This document shows, piece by piece, positions 60,845 to 64,000 of a DNA stretch of 64,000 nt. The translations under genes and the position numbers were made by a program. Positions within the stretch are counted from its first letter, which is position 1. Each line of letters starts with the position of its first letter. A model generated the notes under the pieces. It searched no databases. It had not been told where the DNA came from and was given only the letters and a program-made list of their open reading frames with translations. This DNA is from Symmachiella macrocystis (GTDB taxonomy: Bacteria > Planctomycetota > Planctomycetia > Planctomycetales > Planctomycetaceae), in contig NZ_SJPP01000001.1 in NCBI RefSeq assembly GCF_007860075.1, positions 4,127,490 to 4,191,489 of the forward strand. Direction: 5' to 3'.

Positions 60845-61365
60845 CGAGTCTACTCCTCTATTCAATTCTTTCTCAGACGTCGTCTGTTGAGACAATCTTC
60901 CGGATGCAGAAATTGTCCCTGCGTCATGTGGTGCAATGCTGGCGCACTACTAGCACTCTGCACTGTCCCCCCCAAAATGGGACTCCCCAGCGATCTGAAG
61001 CGAGTACGCATCGCATGGGGGGCAATGGAGACTGCCTACCCGATTGGGGCGCTACAATTGTTTCACATTCGTGTCACAAGATTGTCACATTAGTAGTTTC
61101 CGCTGCACGGGGGTGGAAATCAAGCGGTGTTGACGGTTGTAGCCGAAAGTCCTGCATTTCAAGTCCGATTTGAGGAGTTTGGGCGCAATTGCCGAATTGC
61201 AGAAAGGACGATTTTGTTTTGAGACACGTCGTGCGGTGAGGTCGCGCGCTGTTGGCGTCCAGATATCCAATATCGGTGTGTGAGGCAACAACTGCTCGGG
61301 GAAACCCTGCCTGCACTCCTCCCTACGGTCTAAGTCGACCCCTCACGTTCCTGTGAGCGAAGCGG
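60845..61365. other. Spacer before the second HEAT-repeat gene
   Basis: About 520 bases with no supported gene and no recognised RNA. A C-run (CCCCCCC near 60966) and scattered short complementary runs are seen, nothing more. Confidence 0.5.
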
Positions 61366-62991
61366 ATGCGAGTAAGTGACAAATCCATGACGAACGGATT
61401 TTCAAAAACGTTTGACTGCCTAGCCCGCACCACCAATTCTCACGCCTTGGACGTGTTGATTGTTGCGCTCGACGTCCCACGTGAAGAAGTTCGTGACCAT
61501 GCTGTCAAAGCGGTATTGAAACGTCGCAATCCACGCGGGCACGTCGAATTATTGCGGCGTTTCCACATCTTGCCTGACGCGACCCGCAATATGCTGGAAC
61601 CCTACGCGGGCACAATGGGCAAGGCCCTGCGGCAATGCGCGAATTCCGGCGAGCAACAACTCGAATCCAACGCGCTGCAATTCATCCGCGAATTCGAGGT
61701 CTACGACCAAGTACCGATCTTGTTGGAATTTTTAGCCGAGCAGTCGCAGCAGGAACATCATCGGTATTGCTTGGAGACGGTCGAGGAACTTGCTAACACG
61801 CTCTACGAGCATGTGAACCAGACGACGAAGGACAATAAGTATCTTCGCGATGCGCGATTGATTCAGTTACGGATTGTTTCGGCCTTGGAAAAAATATGCG
61901 GTCAACCGCACATCCCCGGCTTCGAGCGTCTGTTGGAAAGCCTGTTTATTCTGGGCGATCTGGAAGTGGGTGAAATCCGCAAGATGTTGCGGCAAGACGG
62001 ACATCCGCGGCGGAAGCACGCCGAAGATTTACTTCGCAGCAGCGACCATCCCGGCATCATGCAGTTGGTTGTGGATTTCATGGCGCTCAGCCATCCCAGT
62101 TATCTGTCCTTTCGCTGTTTGGCGGAGCGCGACGATCCGCAGTTTATCTGCCATTTGCTGCGGACGTGGCCGCGGAGTTTGACGATCTCGCAGCGAAAAA
62201 ACTTCAAACAAATCGAGACGGTCTGTTGGTTGGAAGCGCAACCGTTGGAGTTGGAACTGATTCCCACTGAGCTGCATGCCAAGCTGCTGCAATTCGTCAA
62301 TGCGACTTCGATCAAGCGGGAGTTCAAGCTCCACGTCGCCGAATGGGTCGTCAGTCATGGCTGCGAAGAAGCGCGGCGCGCGGCGACCGACATGCTCGAC
62401 GAGTTGGACGGCGGACGGATGCATACGTTGATCGAAGAAGGTTTGGAATCCGATGACGAAGAGGTCCAGGCATGGGCCACCTCACAACTCCGCGCCAAAC
62501 GCGTTCCCGAGGCGTTCACGAAATTGATCGAGCGATTGGACAGCCCAATGGAGCAGGTCCAACAGGCGGCACGTGAAGAATTGGAGGATTTCAATCTCCG
62601 TCGCATTTTGACGTTATACGATCTGTTGGACACACAGACCTGTCGGCTGGCTGGGATATTGATTCAAAAAATCGATCCCGATGCGCTACAGAAGTTGAGC
62701 CAGGAAATGACCGGTCCCATGCGGAGTAAACGGATGCGGGCCACTCAAGCGGCGATTGCCATGGGGCTGCAAGAGCCGTTATCGGAAACATTTATCCAAC
62801 TGTTGGAAGACGACGACGTGCTGGTGCGGCGGACCGCCACCGAAGTCGTGGGCCAAATCCCCGGTGAACAATCATTGACCGCATTGCAAGGCATGCTGGA
62901 CGATTCCAATCCCAGAATCCGAGAAATTGCCCAGCAAGGAATCGAACGACTCCAAACGACGCCCGCACCCGATGCGCTCGCCGGCGAATGA
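61366..62991 (+). CDS. Cytoplasmic HEAT-repeat protein
   Basis: The 541-residue product is an all-helical HEAT solenoid without signal peptide or membrane helix. Repeats are seen as DVPREEVRDHAVKAVLKRR, SDDEEVQAWATSQLRAKRV, SPMEQVQQAAREELEDF and DDVLVRRTATEVVGQIPGE, with a last unit DSNPRIREIAQQGIERL. The start may be 61366 or 61387 (MTNGFSKTFDC). Such solenoids mediate protein binding. Likely linked to the small gene that follows. Partner unknown. Confidence 0.82.
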   Translation: MRVSDKSMTNGFSKTFDCLARTTNSHALDVLIVALDVPREEVRDHAVKAVLKRRNPRGHVELLRRFHILPDATRNMLEPYAGTMGKALRQCANSGEQQLESNALQFIREFEVYDQVPILLEFLAEQSQQEHHRYCLETVEELANTLYEHVNQTTKDNKYLRDARLIQLRIVSALEKICGQPHIPGFERLLESLFILGDLEVGEIRKMLRQDGHPRRKHAEDLLRSSDHPGIMQLVVDFMALSHPSYLSFRCLAERDDPQFICHLLRTWPRSLTISQRKNFKQIETVCWLEAQPLELELIPTELHAKLLQFVNATSIKREFKLHVAEWVVSHGCEEARRAATDMLDELDGGRMHTLIEEGLESDDEEVQAWATSQLRAKRVPEAFTKLIERLDSPMEQVQQAAREELEDFNLRRILTLYDLLDTQTCRLAGILIQKIDPDALQKLSQEMTGPMRSKRMRATQAAIAMGLQEPLSETFIQLLEDDDVLVRRTATEVVGQIPGEQSLTALQGMLDDSNPRIREIAQQGIERLQTTPAPDALAGE

Positions 62992-62992
62992 T

Positions 62993-63014
62993 GTAGGGCA
63001 GGCTCCCGCCTGCC
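62993..63014. repeat. Single copy of the GTAGGGCAGGC hairpin repeat
   Basis: Identical over 22 bases to the arm at 395-416, 62 kb away, showing that this is a dispersed repeat and not a chance palindrome. It overlaps no gene; it begins two bases after the HEAT-repeat stop. Confidence 0.85.
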
Positions 63015-63071
63015 ATCCCTGATCTTCACCTGTTTAGACGCAGACAAGTGCCTGCCCAACCGAGGCCTGAC

Positions 63072-63470
63072 ATGTTGAATCACATTTTCGCCCGCGCCGG
63101 TAGCCTGGATGACATCGCCCGTTCGTCATACCACTCGACCACGATGAGCGACAATTTGTTTCTCATCACGTGGATGGGATTGATTGTCGCCTTTTGGGTC
63201 GGATTGTATTATTTCGATAAATGGCGAAAGAGCCGCAGTGGCCTTGTCGGCAGTGCCAAATCGTTGTTTCTCGAACTGTGTCGCACGCATGGACTGTCGC
63301 GCAAAGAGAGGTCGCTGTTACTCAGGGCAGCCAAATTGTACCAGCCACTTGAGCCGGCGGTGATTTTTGTTGATCCGCAAATTTTGGCACGCTGCGAAAA
63401 AGCCCAATCCCCTGAAAAGGAAGGCTATGCCGGCCTGTCTGCGAAATTGTTTGGGATCAAGTCCAAATAG
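63072..63470 (+). CDS. Single-span membrane protein
   Basis: Unrecognised 132-residue protein with one membrane helix (FLITWMGLIVAFWVGLYYFD, about 30-48) followed by a cytoplasmic helical part (AKSLFLELCRTHGLSRKERS, LLLRAAKLYQPLEPAVIFVD). GAGG lies six bases before ATG 63072. An internal ATG at 63144 (MSDNLFLITW) would also keep the helix. It follows the HEAT-repeat gene on the same strand by 80 bases with a repeat between. Function unknown. Confidence 0.68.
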   Translation: MLNHIFARAGSLDDIARSSYHSTTMSDNLFLITWMGLIVAFWVGLYYFDKWRKSRSGLVGSAKSLFLELCRTHGLSRKERSLLLRAAKLYQPLEPAVIFVDPQILARCEKAQSPEKEGYAGLSAKLFGIKSK

Positions 63471-63691
63471 TCCGCAAGCAATCAGACGCCGCTGACAAGC
63501 AAGCCGTTCGTCACTCCCGTGTCCAATGCCATGCACCCCGTGTACCCCACGGCAATCGCGGAATCGTGTTACTTTTGAGATAGCCGAGCCCGGTGTGCTG
63601 GCTCCCCGCTTCGGATTGACACGCCTGCGGCAATTCCTTATAGCTGCGGCCGATTTCCCGACCGGTTGAGCGATAGGTAAAGGCGCTACGC

Positions 63692-64000
63692 ATGCAAATC
63701 AGACGGCTTTCCTCATTATTTTCGCCCGTGCGCTATGGCTATTGCCGCGAATTGTTTCAATCGCCGTTGCGCGCATTGTGCAATTTGGCGTTCATGGGGA
63801 AATCCGCATTTTCGCTCACGCTCCGCTCGGGACGCACCGCGAAATTTTCCCGCCAAGGCCGCGACCACAAATTGTGGGACTGGTACTTCGAGCATCGGCC
63901 GCCGATCGATTTCACCGAAGACGGTTTGGTACAAATCGAGTGGCGGGGACAATCGGTGCTGCTACGGCCCGGCACGCAGGATTTTTTCATCTTCCACGAG
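63692..64000 (+). CDS. Unidentified partial protein at the right edge
   Basis: An ATG at 63692 opens a frame that runs off the window: MQIRRLSSLFSPVRYGYCRE and, later, SAFSLTLRSGRTAKFSRQGR and DHKLWDWYFEHRPPIDFTED. About 103 residues are visible. It is soluble and basic at first, without a signal peptide. The style recalls the N-terminal part of some FkbM-like methyltransferases of planctomycetes, but the diagnostic part is missing, so no function is claimed. Confidence 0.6.
   Translation, partial: MQIRRLSSLFSPVRYGYCRELFQSPLRALCNLAFMGKSAFSLTLRSGRTAKFSRQGRDHKLWDWYFEHRPPIDFTEDGLVQIEWRGQSVLLRPGTQDFFIFHE

Overview
The window reads as a chromosomal segment of a planctomycete (Planctomycetota, order Planctomycetales or close to it). 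This rests on the combination of a DUF1559 pseudopilin-like protein paired with a small lipoprotein, a Tat-exported DUF1501 protein, FG-GAP and HEAT repeat proteins, CBM9-like secreted proteins, two GroELs, and short palindromic repeats scattered between genes. No rRNA, tRNA, prophage, insertion sequence or CRISPR array was seen. Species-level assignment is not possible from the sequence alone.

Region 1 (1-6.2 kb, minus strand) is housekeeping: the edge of a beta-hydroxyacid dehydrogenase, then the translation cluster infC-rpmI-rplT-pheS. infC appears to start at an AUC codon, and pheT does not follow pheS. Next come fliM and proA. Region 2 (6.5-14.5 kb) holds a Uma2-type nuclease-like protein and a large minus-strand chaperone block: groEL2, groES, groEL1, dnaJ, grpE, an FmdB-type zinc ribbon protein, yacG and a Cys-rich partner. 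Region 3 (15-20.8 kb, plus strand) has kdsB, pyrG and clpB.

Region 4 (20.9-34.4 kb) is mostly envelope and secreted functions: two paralogous CBM9-like proteins bracketing a CehA/McbA-type metallohydrolase, larB, a membrane-anchored gamma-glutamyltransferase, a DUF11-like surface protein, a CPBP protease, a polytopic His-motif membrane protein with a TPR tail, and the lipoprotein/pseudopilin pair. Region 5 (35-42.1 kb, minus strand) is a tight four-gene unit: a large exported membrane protein, an ABC ATPase, an ABC-2 type permease and a HEAT-repeat protein.

Region 6 (42.4-53.8 kb) starts with the carbamoyltransferase/SxtJ/DUF5989 trio. It continues with a DUF6807 protein, a sugar-nucleotide epimerase, a large MscS channel, the DUF1501 protein, a tandem pair of tiny membrane proteins, a SIS-domain protein and a metallophosphoesterase. 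Region 7 (54-64 kb) has an atypical Nramp-family transporter next to an FG-GAP protein, small unknown proteins including an Imm8-like one, a TatD hydrolase, a HEAT-repeat protein, and a partial gene at the right edge.

The points most worth a second look are the AUC start of infC, paired inverted hairpin repeats with a shared design, the chaperonin arrangement with one His/Gly/Met-rich tail, the four-gene ABC/HEAT unit, the His-motif membrane/TPR protein, the carbamoyltransferase trio, the Nramp homologue lacking the usual metal-binding motifs, and an apparently orphan Imm8-like protein. No wholly new system can be claimed from sequence reading alone.
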